Shown one piece after another: positions 1 to 11,401 of a stretch of 64,000 bases of DNA; within the stretch, counting starts at the first letter, position 1; each line of letters opens with the position of its first letter. Both the position numbers and the translations under genes were made by a program. The notes under the pieces are model-generated. The model worked only from the letters and a program-made list of their open reading frames with translations, did no database searches and had not been told where the DNA came from. This DNA comes from Misgurnus anguillicaudatus (lineage: Eukaryota > Chordata > Actinopteri > Cypriniformes > Cobitidae). The stretch covers positions 17,482,501-17,546,500 of the forward strand of contig NC_073341.2 in assembly GCF_027580225.2 (NCBI RefSeq), written 5' to 3'.

Positions 1-264
1 TGCTTGCACTGCTAACACAGATGTCAAAACTTACTTGCCAAAGCTAGTTTTTATTGGAATTTGACATTTGGAGGGTGTTCATTTTGGCTCTGCCTATAAA
101 TAATATATAACTTTCTGCTGTTTAGATGATGTCATGTTTTCTTGTAGGTGTAACAGAATATGCAACCATAACAGTTTATTACACAAAATATTGGCGAAAA
201 GTATGACTCTGGACAACTGGACAAAGGTTATACTGAATTCAGAATTTAAAGAAGCATGTGTGTG
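1..264. other. intronic sequence, nothing recognised
   Basis: AT-rich non-coding sequence, presumably intron of the minus-strand TMEM132-family gene because it lies downstream of the exon at 2949-3135. I see no exon, RNA gene or bounded repeat here. The last 13 bases are one copy of the target-site duplication of the SINE that follows. Confidence 0.5.
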
Positions 265-402
265 TCAGTGCCGATAACCCTGTGGTTAGTGCGCTGACAT
301 ATAGCACCAGTGTGCTCACGACGACCCAAGTTCTATCTTCACCCAAAGCTTTCCTGTCTATTCTATACTTCATAAATGAAGGCTAAAAACATAACTTTAA
401 AA
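265..402 (+). repeat. tRNA-derived SINE with perfect 13-bp target duplication
   Basis: The head resembles a tRNA promoter: an A-box-like GTGGTTAGTGCG near 282-293 and a degenerate B box (ACCCAAGTTCTATC) near 324-337. A short body and an A-rich tail follow. The element is bracketed by identical AAGCATGTGTGTG copies at 252-264 and 403-415, the mark of LINE-driven retroposition. The body/tail (TTTCCTGTC... then AAATGAAGGC) resembles a SINE family common in cyprinids. The B box departs from the consensus, so it is probably not transcribed. Confidence 0.75.
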
Positions 403-690
403 AAGCATGTGTGTGAGAGACAGCAAGGGAAATTATAAAATGGATGAGTCATATATACCAAACCAAACAAAATTAATGTGCTTTATTAATGGTGCAGTGT
501 GTAGATTTTAGAGGTATCTAGCAGTGAGATTTCAAATTGCAACCAGCGGCTCAGTCCAAAGCTCACTTCTCCCTTTCGAAACGCATAGAGAAGCTACGGT
601 GTAGCCACCACAGAACAAACATGTCGTCGTCTGAGACAACGTATTGACAAAACGCACTCTGTAGAGCAGTTTGTCGTTTAGGGCTACTGT

Positions 691-2067
691 CACTGATCTA
701 TATAAATGACTGGATTGCGCATGACGTCACAACTGTGAAGCCACCGCGCCGCCATGTTGGTATACCCAAACATACTATTAAATCAATGGACGCGATCCGA
801 TTTTAATGATAAAACATCACTTTACTAGTCTTCGTTTTTATATCTGAAGTTACCCTGTACATTATTACAACACAAACGTCCTAAGCATGTACATAGTTAT
901 TTACTGAAAGTTGTACATTTTAGTTTTTAATCAGTTATTATACATTCATCTTCATTACAGTATCAGATCAGCAGACAGACCGCAACATATTTAGTATTAA
1001 TGACAAACATGCTCATTCTGAAATCTAAATAAATAATCATACTGTGTACCGTATGTGCATGCAATAATTTGCTGGTTTTATGTTATCCAGGGCTGGCCCT
1101 GGCCAATTTGCTGCCCTAGGCAAGATTTCACCTGGTGCCCTTTACAATCACAGAATCACAATTGTGTTCCAATCATTTTGTTCATATTTTACTAAGCCAA
1201 CTAATGACTCTTCCGCTTTCCAATAGATTGCACGTAAATATCTGTGCATATGTGCCATCACGCGTCTTCAGCACCGCGGGACCAGACAAAGTTGGTATTT
1301 CTGTCCAGAAACATTGAAATTTAAACATGGTCCATGTAACCTAATTTAAATCCTGCGTCTCGGTCTGATTGTTGTTTCCGATTTCTTGTTCTTGACGTTC
1401 GCTGAATTCTGGGTTTATATTTTAAACTGCCGCTTTAGTGCAGTATAGCCACAGAGCTATTTAACAAGCACGATCTTCCGAGATACTATGCTACTAATAA
1501 TTCATTAATAACTGATGTTTTTTTGTGCAAAATTAAATATTTATAGTTAAATGTTTATATACATATATTAAAAAAATAAATAATTTGGGCGCACGGCCAA
1601 GGGGTCGGCGGCGCCCTAAGCATTTGCCTATTCCGCCTATGCCCAGGGCCGGCCCTGATGTTATCTAAACGTACAAGTTACCTAAACTTATTTAGAGAAA
1701 TAACGCTGACCGCGTAGCTGAATGTCAAAAAAAAAAAATATTTATTCCCGTGTCATTAACAGAACGCAGCAGACACACTCACCTTAACGTTTTTTTATAA
1801 ATCCATTTTCCTGCCCGATTAAAGCATAAACATTGCAAATAACACCAGAATTTACAGTTAATTTACGTACACATATCCTAAAAATAATCTTGCGTGACTG
1901 ATACGCTGTAAAGCGGGTGAATTTAAAACATGATTTTGAATGGAAGTCAATGACGCCGTCTGCCGGTTGGGTATAGCAAGATGGCGGCTCGAACTCTGCG
2001 CTGGCTTCACCTCACGCTGTTACGTTAAGCGTTCTATGCGCAATCCAGTCATTTATATAGATCAGTG
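691..2067. mobile_element. hAT-like non-autonomous element with 8-bp TSD
   Basis: Perfect terminal inverted repeats of about 32 bp begin CACTGATCTATATAAATG at 691 and end with its complement at 2067. GCTACTGT is duplicated at 683-690 and 2068-2075. The 8-bp duplication is the hAT signature. Subterminal sequence is also inverted: GCCGCCATG near 749 and an imperfect CAAGATGGCGGC near 1977. There is no transposase reading frame. It carries a younger hAT-like insertion at 1088-1657. Confidence 0.8.
1088..1657. mobile_element. short hAT-like element, CAGGGCCGGCCCTG termini
   Basis: It begins CAGGGCTGGCCCTGG and ends in CCCAGGGCCGGCCCTG, imperfect inverted copies that are themselves nearly palindromic. 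A perfect 8-bp duplication ATGTTATC lies at 1080-1087 and 1658-1665. At 570 bp it is too short for a hAT transposase, so it is non-autonomous. It is the innermost and youngest of three nested elements here. Confidence 0.85.
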
Positions 2068-2200
2068 GCTACTGTAGATTTATGACCATGTACGGGGAAC
2101 CGCGGTGTATGGTTCATTAAGGCACACCACTTATTATAGTTATGTATATTATATTGCATTGTCAAAATATCCTTCTAAAAGTTATACAGTGCATCTTTAA

Positions 2201-2948
2201 AATATTAAAATATGCATTTGAAAGCCTGCTGAGCTGCAATGTTATCTACAATGTCACTAACACATCAGTATCCGCATTCTTTTTATTCATGGCATCCTCA
2301 GTATCACTGGCATTGATTCATTTAAATAATAATGATTGTAAGTGATTTCATGTTACATTTTAACTTTGTAAATTTAAATGTGTGAAAGTTAAGTAATTTG
2401 ACAGTAATGCATGTATTAAATGCAGACTAAAATAGATGAGTTTTATTATGGGACTCGCTACCCAAAATTCTGCTAAATGAATGCTTTATTAGTATTAATT
2501 TATATAAGAAAAATGAGTCAGACAATAAAAATATATTCATCATTTTGATTAAACTGGCACACATTACACAAATTATTTTGTTTTCATTTTTCAAGTCTAT
2601 AAATTGATTGGGTTTTTTATCATTTGACAGCACTAATATGTCACTGCATTTTTAGCTATTATATGTTACTGCTTTACAAGTTCAACCATGGAGAATAATT
2701 TTACATGCCACATGATGACACCAGAGTACTTTTAGGGACTACTTTTCTCTGATGAACACATTTTTTTCTTATAAAAGTACGAACATTTTAGATTAACATA
2801 TTTTTTTTGGATTGTTTTAATAATATATTTTTTAAAGCTTTAAAAACATTAGATTATGCAACAGTAAACTTACAAATGTTTATAATCTCTGGCAAAAAAA
2901 AAAAGACTTGAAGAAACTGTAACACAAATCACAGAGAGTTTGTCTCAC
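2201..2948. other. intronic sequence, nothing recognised
   Basis: AT-rich sequence running up to the splice donor of the downstream exon on the minus strand. Short open frames occur on both strands but show no family resemblance. No bounded repeat was identified. Confidence 0.5.
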
Positions 2949-3135
2949 CATAGCTAAAGGCACAATGCCGACCAGGTCTTTCTGTGCCAGGTGGATCGGT
3001 GTCTCGGTTTCTTCAGTCCCGGCCCTGATACCCGGGTACTCCACTGCCCAGGATATAGATCTACTGCCTACCATACTGCTGACTCCATCCACTTCTAGAT
3101 CCACCTGAACAACCCGCTGCCAACCTGGCTCCACA
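2949..3135 (-). CDS. TMEM132-family protein, internal coding exon (ectodomain)
   Basis: This exon of a TMEM132-family gene encodes part of the extracellular region of a single-pass membrane protein. The family is proposed to have a cohesin-like plus immunoglobulin-like ectodomain and to act in neural cell adhesion. Seen directly: 187 bp on the minus strand, an acceptor with a long pyrimidine tract ending TTTAG at 3136, and a donor ATG|GTGAGA at 2948. The exon supplies the last base of a Ser codon, then 62 codons ending exactly on Met. Diagnostic stretches are WQRVVQVDLEVDG, SISWAVEYPG and KDLVGIVPLAM. The last is the family's most recognisable motif, normally followed by Asp-Thr-Glu in the next exon, which lies left of this window. 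The frame is intact. The length and phase match the exon at 48812-48955. The KDLVGIVPLAM form suggests the B/C/D subgroup, but the paralog is not resolved. Confidence 0.88.
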
Positions 3136-4650
3136 CTAAACAGAGGGAGAGACAAAAAGAGAGATCAACACATCTGCAACCTTAGAATGACCTCAACATT
3201 CATTTATTTCAGGTTTAGTTAACATATTTAATTGTTTGTTGAACAAGCACAATAAATCAAGAGCAGAGATGAAAAACCTCTCAGATAGGCCTAAATATTG
3301 TTTTGCACAAATATGCAAAAAATGCACTTTATATATACACTTCTTTAACTGACCTTTCAAAATTGTATTAATGATAATAACTCACTATTTAAAACATAAT
3401 TATTTTTAACCCTTTAACTGGCGCAGCCCTTTTTGAGTGGGGGGTGAAAAGGTACACCTTCAAATTATTATAACTCTGGCATTATTTGGTCTAGAAGCCT
3501 AATTTTGGTTTTAAAGAAGACACGTTAAAGTCTTTCTGGAAATGTCTGGAACTGAAAATATTAAATCAACTTTTTGTAACAATTCAAATTTATTGAAACA
3601 GATAAAATAATGACATATTATTATTTTATACATAAAATTATCAAAAAAATGAGGTTTGTGTTGGTTTTCTGCAAACTCTTGTCACAAATGAACAAATTAC
3701 AGTCACTGCAATATTATTACTGCTAAAAGGTTTTGAAATATGAAACTACATTCTAACAATACTGTATATAGTTTGTTGTGATAGATTAAAACTACATGCA
3801 AAATAATGAAGTAAACTCAGGTGCCCCTTTATCTAGAGTTCGCAATACACATCACTTTTTTCTTTTAGCATACACGATAAAGAGCTGAAAAATAAATTGA
3901 TAAACACAATAAAATATCTGTTCCAAAACACATCACTTAATAATATCACGCACAAAATTAAAGTTTCTTCTAATGTAATGGTGTATATAAAGTTACATTC
4001 CTATAACATCTATTAAATATATTATTTTATTTATCAAAAATGTATCAAGATTTTCTGTATTAATCACACTGTTGCTCTTCTAAACAGACACAACGTACAA
4101 TGCACTTGTTACCCAAGACCACATGGAGTGATTCGGCTAGAAATAACAGCTTGTGTGATGTAACAGGTCTCCTGAGAGAGCAGGTTTGATGCCATGTCAA
4201 GTTTTTAAGAGTTTACAGTCAGAACGAGGATGAGACAGAAGCTGAAGATGCACAAGTGAGATATCACCATAAAAGGCTTCCTAGACGTATAATGATGCTC
4301 TCAGCCATTACTGAAGCAACACACATTCAAAGAATAGGAAAAAAAAATGAAAAGCAGGAGGGATTATAAAAGCAGAGGAAGATGATACATAGAGACAGGA
4401 ACAGATGGAGGCAGAGAAAGTTGACAGCAAGAATGAAGAGAGAGCGAGGGGGAGAGAGAGAGAGCGCAAGGGAGAGAGAGAGAGAGAGAGACTTCATTTT
4501 CTGCCTCAGGTGTTAATCACCTTGCCTCAAATTACATGCAGGAACAACAGTTTTTTTTACTTTACATCAATGGCTCTTGAACTTTTCAAGCCAGGGTGGA
4601 TTCAGATATATTATTAGAAATGCGCTCAGTTTTTAAGGAGTATAATATGA
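3136..4650. other. intron; possible TTAACCC-type repeat end
   Basis: The first 40 bases hold the acceptor and pyrimidine tract (read on the minus strand). From about 3408, TTAACCCTTTAACTGGCGCA resembles the terminus of a miniature element, but no matching inverted end was found, so it may be a truncated copy. The rest is AT-rich with no gene. Confidence 0.4.
4437..4491. repeat. (GA)n-rich simple repeat
   Basis: Interrupted GAGAGA tract with scattered GC interruptions. It is purine-only over most of its length. Confidence 0.8.
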
Positions 4651-5662
4651 AGAGTTTGGTTCCAAAACGCAATAACAGCCATTTTTGAAAAAAATGAGTT
4701 ACTGCCAGAATCAGTATTATATCAGGTCAGTAGTTAAAAGTAAATTCTTAATTTTACGCAAAATCCAATATCCGCCGTGTTATTCTGTCATCTTTTCTCC
4801 CTTTTTTCCCAAAATGCCATAAATGCCACTCCCCCTTTTCTACAGAATGCCATAAATCCACTCCACAGATTACATCGCAATGTAAACAAACAATGGCTGC
4901 GCTCTGAGTACACGGAGTCCTAGTTTTCCTCATCTACTTTGTACTTCGTGATCAACAAACAATCAAAAACAAAATAATACTTTAATAGCATTGATTAAAC
5001 CTGTGATGGTTTTCTGTGACGGGAAAGAAACGCAATCCATCAACATCTAATAATTTACGCAAGAGGCACTCGGGAGACGGGTGCTTGTTTGCCCAGGCCG
5101 ACAGCATCAAGTTTCTGTCATGATAACACATTGACCCCTGGGGATATTATGAAAACCTTTCCATAATTTTACTCAAACTCAACGAAAATCGAGCAGGACC
5201 AAAACATTTTACAGCTGATCGCTGTGAAAAACGTTAAGCGACGACGTCAAGTATAACCGCAGCAATGATAGTGTTCTTAATATGACAAAGTAAGTGTTTT
5301 GATTAATGACATTAATGTTTATATTTTTAATTAGTGTGTACAACTAGTCAACTAAATGAATATAACATGGCAAAGATGAATGCACATTTATATAGGCGAT
5401 TGATTCAATAGATTTATAGCATTTTGAATAAAAACTTGTCATGGATTTATTGCATTTTGTGGAAAAAATAGTCCGTTTTTATAATAAATCTTTGAAAATC
5501 AAGTTATGGATTTGAATTTTTTATGTTTTTATAACCTAAAGATGCTTTGTGAAAGTTTGTAATAGAAAATATTGGTTTTCATCTTGTCACTTGCTTGGTA
5601 TAAAAACACGTTTTTACCGAAATTTGTCAAATTGGATTTATTGCGTTTTGGAACCAAACTCT
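4651..5662. mobile_element. non-autonomous DNA element, AGAGTTTGGTTCC termini (copy 1)
   Basis: The left end AGAGTTTGGTTCCAAAACGC is matched by its exact complement ending at 5662, giving a bounded 1,012-bp element. Two other copies occur: 32723-33620 (inverted, right end lost) and 63853-64000 (cut by the window edge). A continuous reading frame long enough for a transposase was not found. Flanks ATATGA and TCATAT extend the inversion slightly, so the exact terminus and target duplication are uncertain. Confidence 0.8.
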
Positions 5663-5761
5663 TCATATATTGTCATATTCAGTCCCAGTTTGTGAATATA
5701 TAACACTCTTTAAATTGTTTCCTCTTTCTTAGACAACTAGCCAGTTCTTCCAAATGTATAA

Positions 5762-6539
5762 TGCTGCGTTTACACCAACCGCGGTAGAGGCGTGAAGCGC
5801 GAGTGATTTCAAAGTTAAGTCAATGTGAAGACGCGTTGACGCGCGTCAGGAGGTCCCGCGGTGCGGAAGAGGCGTTTGGCGTGGCGCGGAAGCTGCGTTT
5901 CCACCTCATGCGCGAAAGGCGCGAATTGAGCGTTGTGCGCGGTACACGCGAATGGTGTTTTTGTGCATTTTGCGGTTCATGCAAATTTGCGACTGACGCC
6001 CAAATTGAAAAATGTTAACTTTGGCAGAATTTCGCGCCGCGTTAACCAATCAGGAGCCTGCTTGCTGCTGTGGTGGCAGCCCCGCCGGAGTCAATAATTC
6101 AACCAACGCTTGATATTGTCCGTAAGCAGTCACCCGGAGCTATACGACACAAGTTGTTATTTCTATAGAGGAGACAGGAATAAAAAGGACCTCGCTTGGA
6201 AGAGTGTCAGTGAGGACATTGGGCAACCTGGTAAGTTGTAATACTCATTTCACTTTTGAGTCACGTGACGTGTATCGACCAGCGTCGTTTATTTTCCCCC
6301 TATAGTAAGGTGACCAAATACAAACTGGTAACTCTCGATAAATGCACATCTTGCAAACAGACAACTGCATAGCACTTGCCCCTCCCACAAGAAACGGAGT
6401 TTGCCTCTGATGTGCGTCAAATGCTTGCTTTTTCCGCGCGTCTACTCCGCTCTACATGCGCGAATGCATCCAAAATGTTCAAGCGGCAAACCACACGCGG
6501 TAGATGCGATTTTGACGCCTGGTTGGTGTAAACTCAGCA
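5762..6539. mobile_element. Harbinger-like non-autonomous element, CpG-rich
   Basis: Imperfect inverted termini TGCTGCGTTTACACCAACC at 5762 and GGTTGGTGTAAACTCAGCA ending at 6539 are flanked by TAA on both sides (5759-5761, 6540-6542), as expected for PIF/Harbinger elements. The interior is strikingly rich in CpG compared with the AT-rich surroundings (many GCG/CGC words between 5780 and 6000 and between 6430 and 6520). No transposase. A second, interrupted copy is at 51056-52252. Confidence 0.75.
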
Positions 6540-6542
6540 TAA

Positions 6543-7540
6543 TACAGTTGTTTTAGTCCTGTTTTCATTTTAACTTGAATACGTTCAGTTTATATATGAA
6601 TTACTCCATGAAACACACTTTTGAGTTTCAGTATATGACAAAACACAATTTTTCACAGTATACTGCCATAGTTTTAGACAATTTCTCTTAAAGGGAATTA
6701 GGGACATAGAGAAAGCAGAACCTGGTGTAAGACTCATAGCATGCATACAGTATAAGCTTCCCTGATTACACATTTCGACAAAAAATGAAAGAGAAAAGCA
6801 AACCCTAAATTTAGCTTCATTACAGCAACTCTCATTAGAAAGAACCTTTTATATAAATCATCATCCTTATTTTTCCATGAAGAAAGTAAAAAAAGAAAAA
6901 TCCTAATTGTGAATGAACAACTACATTTTCCAAACAAAATAGGAATGCACTGAATGACAAATCAAAAAAAATAAAAAAATAAATAACGACACTTTTCATT
7001 TCTTTAACATTGAAACTGTTGTTTTGCTGATCCCACGGCTCGCACATGCTCAAGGTTTTATAGCAGCCTGTCAAAACAGATGCTGAGATGTTTTGAGGAC
7101 CAATGCAATTAAAAAGTCACAATTGGAGCTACAGAAAACACAACAGACGCCGGAGCGTTGCTAAATTCTTTTTACTGGTACACAAGCTCCGGTAAAATTC
7201 TGATGTGCTTCACTAAAACATGTTTTGAGTGAAATTATGAGATGTTATGAGAGTGTGTGTGTGCGCATGTGTGTGCGTGTGTGGCAGAGAGTTATAGCAA
7301 GAGGCAGCAAGTGTCTTTGGGGATTCTGGAGAGATATGAAAGCTGTTTCTAGCAGGTACAGCAACAGGAAAAGGACAATAGACTACAGAGTGACAGCTCT
7401 CTATCAGGAGAGATTGCAGAGGAAAGATAGTGTGCAAGAGGAGAAGAAACTAGATAGGTACATTTTCTGAAGAAAATGTGAAGTGGTGCTTGCCGTGGCA
7501 AAATTCGAGGGACAAAATGTTACAATAATGTAAACATGAG
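6543..7540. other. intron; short GT-rich tract, otherwise nothing
   Basis: Contains an interrupted GT-rich tract near 7252-7281. Open frames on either strand look incidental (low-complexity, no family resemblance). Confidence 0.45.
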
Positions 7541-8460
7541 TCAAAAGAGCCCACCCCAATGTCTCTACAATGGTCTGATAGAGAGATACAGTCAATTGCT
7601 AGGAGTAAATAGGCATCCACCAGTGATTATACTCCAAGCCACAAGTGGAATGATCCAATCCTGTGTCTCTACAATGATCTGATGCAGAAATATAGGCTTT
7701 GTTAATTCCATTGCTAGGGTACTGTCTTTGGTTGCTAGGAAGTGGCTTGGCAGCTGCCAATGACAATACTCCAAAGGCTGCTTGCCAGTTTGAGTGATAT
7801 AAACTAACCGGCATGTCTTTATGAAGTTCTGATGCAGAGATATATGCTTTGTTAATTGGTTGCTAGGGTACTGTCTTTGATTGCTAGGGAGTGGCCAGAC
7901 AGTGGCCAATGATAATACTCCAGAGGTTGCTTGCCAGCATGAATGATAAAAACCAACCACCATGTCTCCATGACATTCAGATTTGAAGATATGACTGTTT
8001 GAGTTGTTGTTGCTAGGCTGCTCAGCAGTGGTTGCTAGTCATCCACCAGTGATTATACTTAATAGCACTGTGAGAATCCTGAGAGACTGATTGGATGCCT
8101 TAGTAAATGAACCCACCCATATGTCTCTATGATTCTTTACTGCAAATATATCAATCTTGGCCTTTCATAATGGCAGGATCGGTTGCTAGGGTCCCAAAAT
8201 GGTTGCTAGGTTAACTTACTCCCCATTGTGAGGTATGTTTTTACAGAGCTTACCACTGGTTTCAAATTTACTTATTCGCATATTTTTACGAAATCCTCGG
8301 TCGGAAAGCCACATTGTTTGTCTATGGGAAATTTGGGGCACCTCTTACACCCTAGAAGTAAAACTTACACTCCAATGTGAGGTATGTTCTTAAGGAGCCT
8401 ACCACCCTCTTCAAATGCAGTAACCCACATGTTTCTATGAAATGCTTGCTCTGAGTTTTA
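7541..8460. repeat. degenerate tandem repeat, unit about 150 bp
   Basis: The word GTTGCTAGG or a one-base variant recurs at about 7711, 7861, 8009 and 8190. Each is set in a longer repeating context (TCTGATGCAGAGATATA, TGCTTTGTTAATT, ACTGTCTTTG, AATACTCCA). A related pair, GTGAGGTATGTT..., occurs at about 8229 and 8378. The period is about 150 bp with roughly 4-5 diverged units. The open minus-strand frame at 7592-7963 follows the repeat and has no protein resemblance. Confidence 0.7.
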
Positions 8461-8464
8461 GTCC

Positions 8465-8823
8465 TTAAAGGCGCTCTAAGCGAATTGAAGCATTTTAGAC
8501 CATAAAATTTTTTTGTTACATAATGGAAACATCTGCTTGCTGCCTGTCCGCTGATCAAACTGTAAAAAAACGTGATCTCTGTAGACAGCACAGGCTTCAC
8601 AAACGGCAATATCAACAAGTGGCCAAACCTAGCATCACAAAACAAAACAAAGTATTCCAGCCAATAAACGACAAAAAGGATTTGGGGGTGGGGGTTGGGC
8701 GCGTTCATGAAAGCACGGAAGGGAGGGGGAGGGGGAGGAGTTAGCTACGCTCCGTCTGTTTGAAAACAGCTTCAAACGTCAACAATAACTAACGTCTCGC
8801 AGATTCGCTTAGAGAGCCTTTAA
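8465..8823. mobile_element. TTAA-flanked miniature element, TTAAAGGCGCTCTAAGCGA ends
   Basis: The left end TTAAAGGCGCTCTAAGCGA at 8465 has an inverse at 8805-8823 with one mismatch. It has no coding capacity. Its right TTAA (8820-8823) is also the left TTAA of the next element, so the two abut exactly. Confidence 0.8.
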
Positions 8824-9179
8824 AGGTGACACAGAATGATTGAACGGGGTATTTATCCTTGTTCTGTGATGTGACATGTAGACAATTTTTTTTTGTTTGG
8901 GTCTGTAATGCCTTAGAAGCTTCCTAAAAACCTCTCTCAGACAGCTCTATTAGGGTGGGGGATTTTAAACAAGTGATTTTGCACCTATTTGGCTCCCCCT
9001 ACTGGCTTAACTTGCAATCTCATTACCGATTGGCTGACTTTGCTGCCACTCAAAGAATTTCTATGAGACTGAGATGTTTAGCATATCTAGCACTTTTTGT
9101 ATGTTCGTAAATGTGGGTAGACTACCATTATTCAACAAAGACAAGGTAAAAATATTTTTTCATTATCTGTCCCCTTTAA
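8820..9179. mobile_element. TTAA-flanked miniature element, TTAAAGGTGACACAGAATGA end
   Basis: The left end TTAAAGGTGACACAGAATGA and the right end (inverse of TTAAAGGGGACAGATAATGA) match with three differences. TTAA lies at both ends. It is non-coding and shares its left TTAA with the preceding element. Confidence 0.7.
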
Positions 9180-9388
9180 AGTTCGGTGCAATGTTAAGTA
9201 TATGCTATTTTTTTGGTGATTTTACACCCCCCCTTTCGGAAATCCTACACCTGATTGCCTACAAAAGTCAAAGCACACCTCTCCTCAATAAAAATAGGTT
9301 TACAACAAAGCATGCGGTACAAGTTATGCGCCAAAACTTGTCCAGATGTAAGAATAATTTGTGGATGGTTCATGTTCCCATTGTGAGA

Positions 9389-10346
9389 AGATGACCATCT
9401 CAGATCCAAGGACTCGAATCTCCTACCTCAAAAAGGAGGAGTTCCAATCCCACTGCCTTGTACCACACTTCCTGCAGTGCAGTCGGGTTCAGGCGGGGGG
9501 CTCCCGGAGCTAATAGTCACCGTGAGAGCCTCCCCCGGAGGGAACCAACCTTCTGGATCCTCTCACGCCTCGAGTCTGCAGCCAGCAGAGAGTTCGAAGG
9601 GAGGTAGCGGAATAAGTGTCCCTCACTTAGCCTTTGGCTCTCCGGAAGAAGAGCGGATGTTGGTTGCTGCATCGGGTGGGTGTCTCTTTCCAATGTCGAG
9701 ACCAACATGTTGCTGCCCTCTGGGCAGCCAGCACAGTCCATTCACAATCTGGAGATGATGGTCATGCTTGCTCGGCTTGAGTGGACTCCACCAGCACCTC
9801 CGGAAACGTCCTGCTTAAATGACTGGTTTCTCGGGGTAGCTCATGCTGTTTCATCAGCCTTCAGTCTGATGCCATCCCTCATTAGTTGAATTCTTGAAAA
9901 CCTGTGTTAGGCTTCACATCCATATGAGCGACCCCTTGGGGATCTCATATGTGTAAAATTTGCAGAGTTACCCAAGCTTGCATTTTTCTCTTCAGTAGAG
10001 CAAAACTCTGTCTACTAAAGCCACCCCAAATACCTTGATATGCAGCACAACCCTCTGCAGTTATTTCATTTTGCATCTGCCACCAGAAACTACTGCTACT
10101 GCCAAAACGAGTATGCTTCCCAGTGTTATCTAAGGTTGCTGAGTGGGTTGTACTGGAACAGCAGTGGCCAGTCTTCTATGCATGGGCCCTATGCAGGGCA
10201 TTGGAAGTGGGCAGCATTCATGGCCCTTTGGTAGAAATTCCCAATTTGTCAGTCATCGACTTGATGTCAAATGGTTACGAATATAACCCACGTTCCTTTA
10301 CCACAGTTGCTGTGCCATTGGATCGAATCGAATCGGCTCCGAAGTG
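9389..10346 (+). pseudogene. decayed retrotransposon fragment with Gag-like remnant
   Basis: Plus-strand frames around 9480-9890 give broken Gag-like sequence. A stretch ending EEERMLVAASGG (about 9630-9680) is followed, in another frame, by LPSGQPAQSIHN and then LEWTPPAPP...LNDWFLG (about 9765-9832). That pattern resembles the Gag-like ORF of fish DIRS-type/LTR retrotransposons. The frame changes at least once between these stretches, and no protease, reverse transcriptase or integrase remains. Downstream non-coding sequence (9900-10346) includes ATAACCCACGTTCCTTTA-like words typical of the terminal regions of such elements. It is inactive. Family assignment is from memory of the motif and is tentative. 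Confidence 0.55.
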
Positions 10347-11401
10347 AGAACTACTGATGCAGCACATCTGCTGCCATTTACGTACACAAATCATCAAAAG
10401 CAACTTGCAGTGCATTTAGGGTATTTTTTATCAATTTATATTAAATGTGTGAATGTGTGTGTTTGTGTTTCCTGAGTTTAAACCGATCTCCTCCAAGTTG
10501 CTAATAATCATTCATTGGCTCGTGCTGCATGTGCCGTTTTATGCAAAGCAGGTAATTGTGCAAATGTAACCACAAAATCGGTGTTGATGACAGTTTGCAT
10601 GGGGCACTGCACCCTATATACAGGAAAATGTGCTCAAGAGATCTGAAAGAAAAAGAGTAGCCAAATTTTCAGACCGTGAAATTGAGGTTTCCGGAGTTTC
10701 CGAACAAAAAAATCTGCTCAGCTACCATTACTGCTGCTATGATTACTATAGCCAGAAAATGTACACAACCGTTCTTTTAAAATAAAAGTCCATTACCACC
10801 TGCTTTCCGTGGGTGGAAATAGAACAACGTTAATTGCATCAGCCAAATAACACTGACGTCTGTAAATTTAATGAGCATCATTTGCACAGAAAGTCAGGTT
10901 TGACAAAGTTAAGTTTAAATATAGGTGGTATGTGAATAAGATGCCAGGCTTTGCACTAAAATGGCGCAACTATTAAACATTAAAGCAAGCGCACTTTCCC
11001 TGAATCACATTCATGCTGATATGAAGTCTAATTAACTCCTCATGTCTTTTCTTTCTAATGTAAAGCCTCTGCAGTTTGCAGAGGCTCTTCAAGTACCGGC
11101 AACAGCAGGTCAGGTGTGCTCCTGATGTGTCTGCTGGGACCAAATTTAAATGCCAGAAAAGTCAAGTGACAGCAAATAAACTATTTCCCCACTGAGATGA
11201 TTTATTTCAGAGCCAGGTCTCTAGGGACAGACATAATTGAAAATGGTTGCACTATCTAGTTATCAGAGTAAATGTTTTAGCCTAAAGTGCATCATGTCTG
11301 TGTGATCTTTGATATTTTGACTGACTACGTTGTCATATCTCGGAGGAAAGTTATAGCACTTTTATAGTATTCCTTTATCAAAATCACTTAATTAAAACCA
11401 T
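10347..11401. other. intron, no bounded repeat recognised
   Basis: Apparently single-copy AT-rich sequence. It contains a perfect 9-bp-stem hairpin, GCCTCTGCA-GTT-TGCAGAGGC, at 11065-11085. No exon or RNA gene is evident. Confidence 0.45.

Larger units (their letters stand above)
486..2200. mobile_element. TTAA-flanked miniature element, split by nested insertions
   Basis: Termini TTAATGGTGCAGTGTGTA (left) and the inverse of TTAAAGATGCACTGTATA (right) match the ends of the intact copies at 29335-29712 and 36650-37025. TTAA at both ends suggests a Kolobok- or piggyBac-type target. The element has no coding capacity. It was interrupted at 691-2067 by a hAT-like insertion. Without that insertion it would be about 330 bp, close to its intact relatives. 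A degraded inverted fragment of the same family lies at 23150-23375. Confidence 0.75.

Noticed and set aside
7592..7963. 123-codon minus-strand open frame
   Set aside because: It follows the 150-bp tandem repeat and its translation repeats with the DNA unit.
9477..9889. Gag-like frames as a domesticated host gene
   Set aside because: The frame is broken between the two recognisable parts and retrotransposon non-coding sequence follows; decay is simpler.
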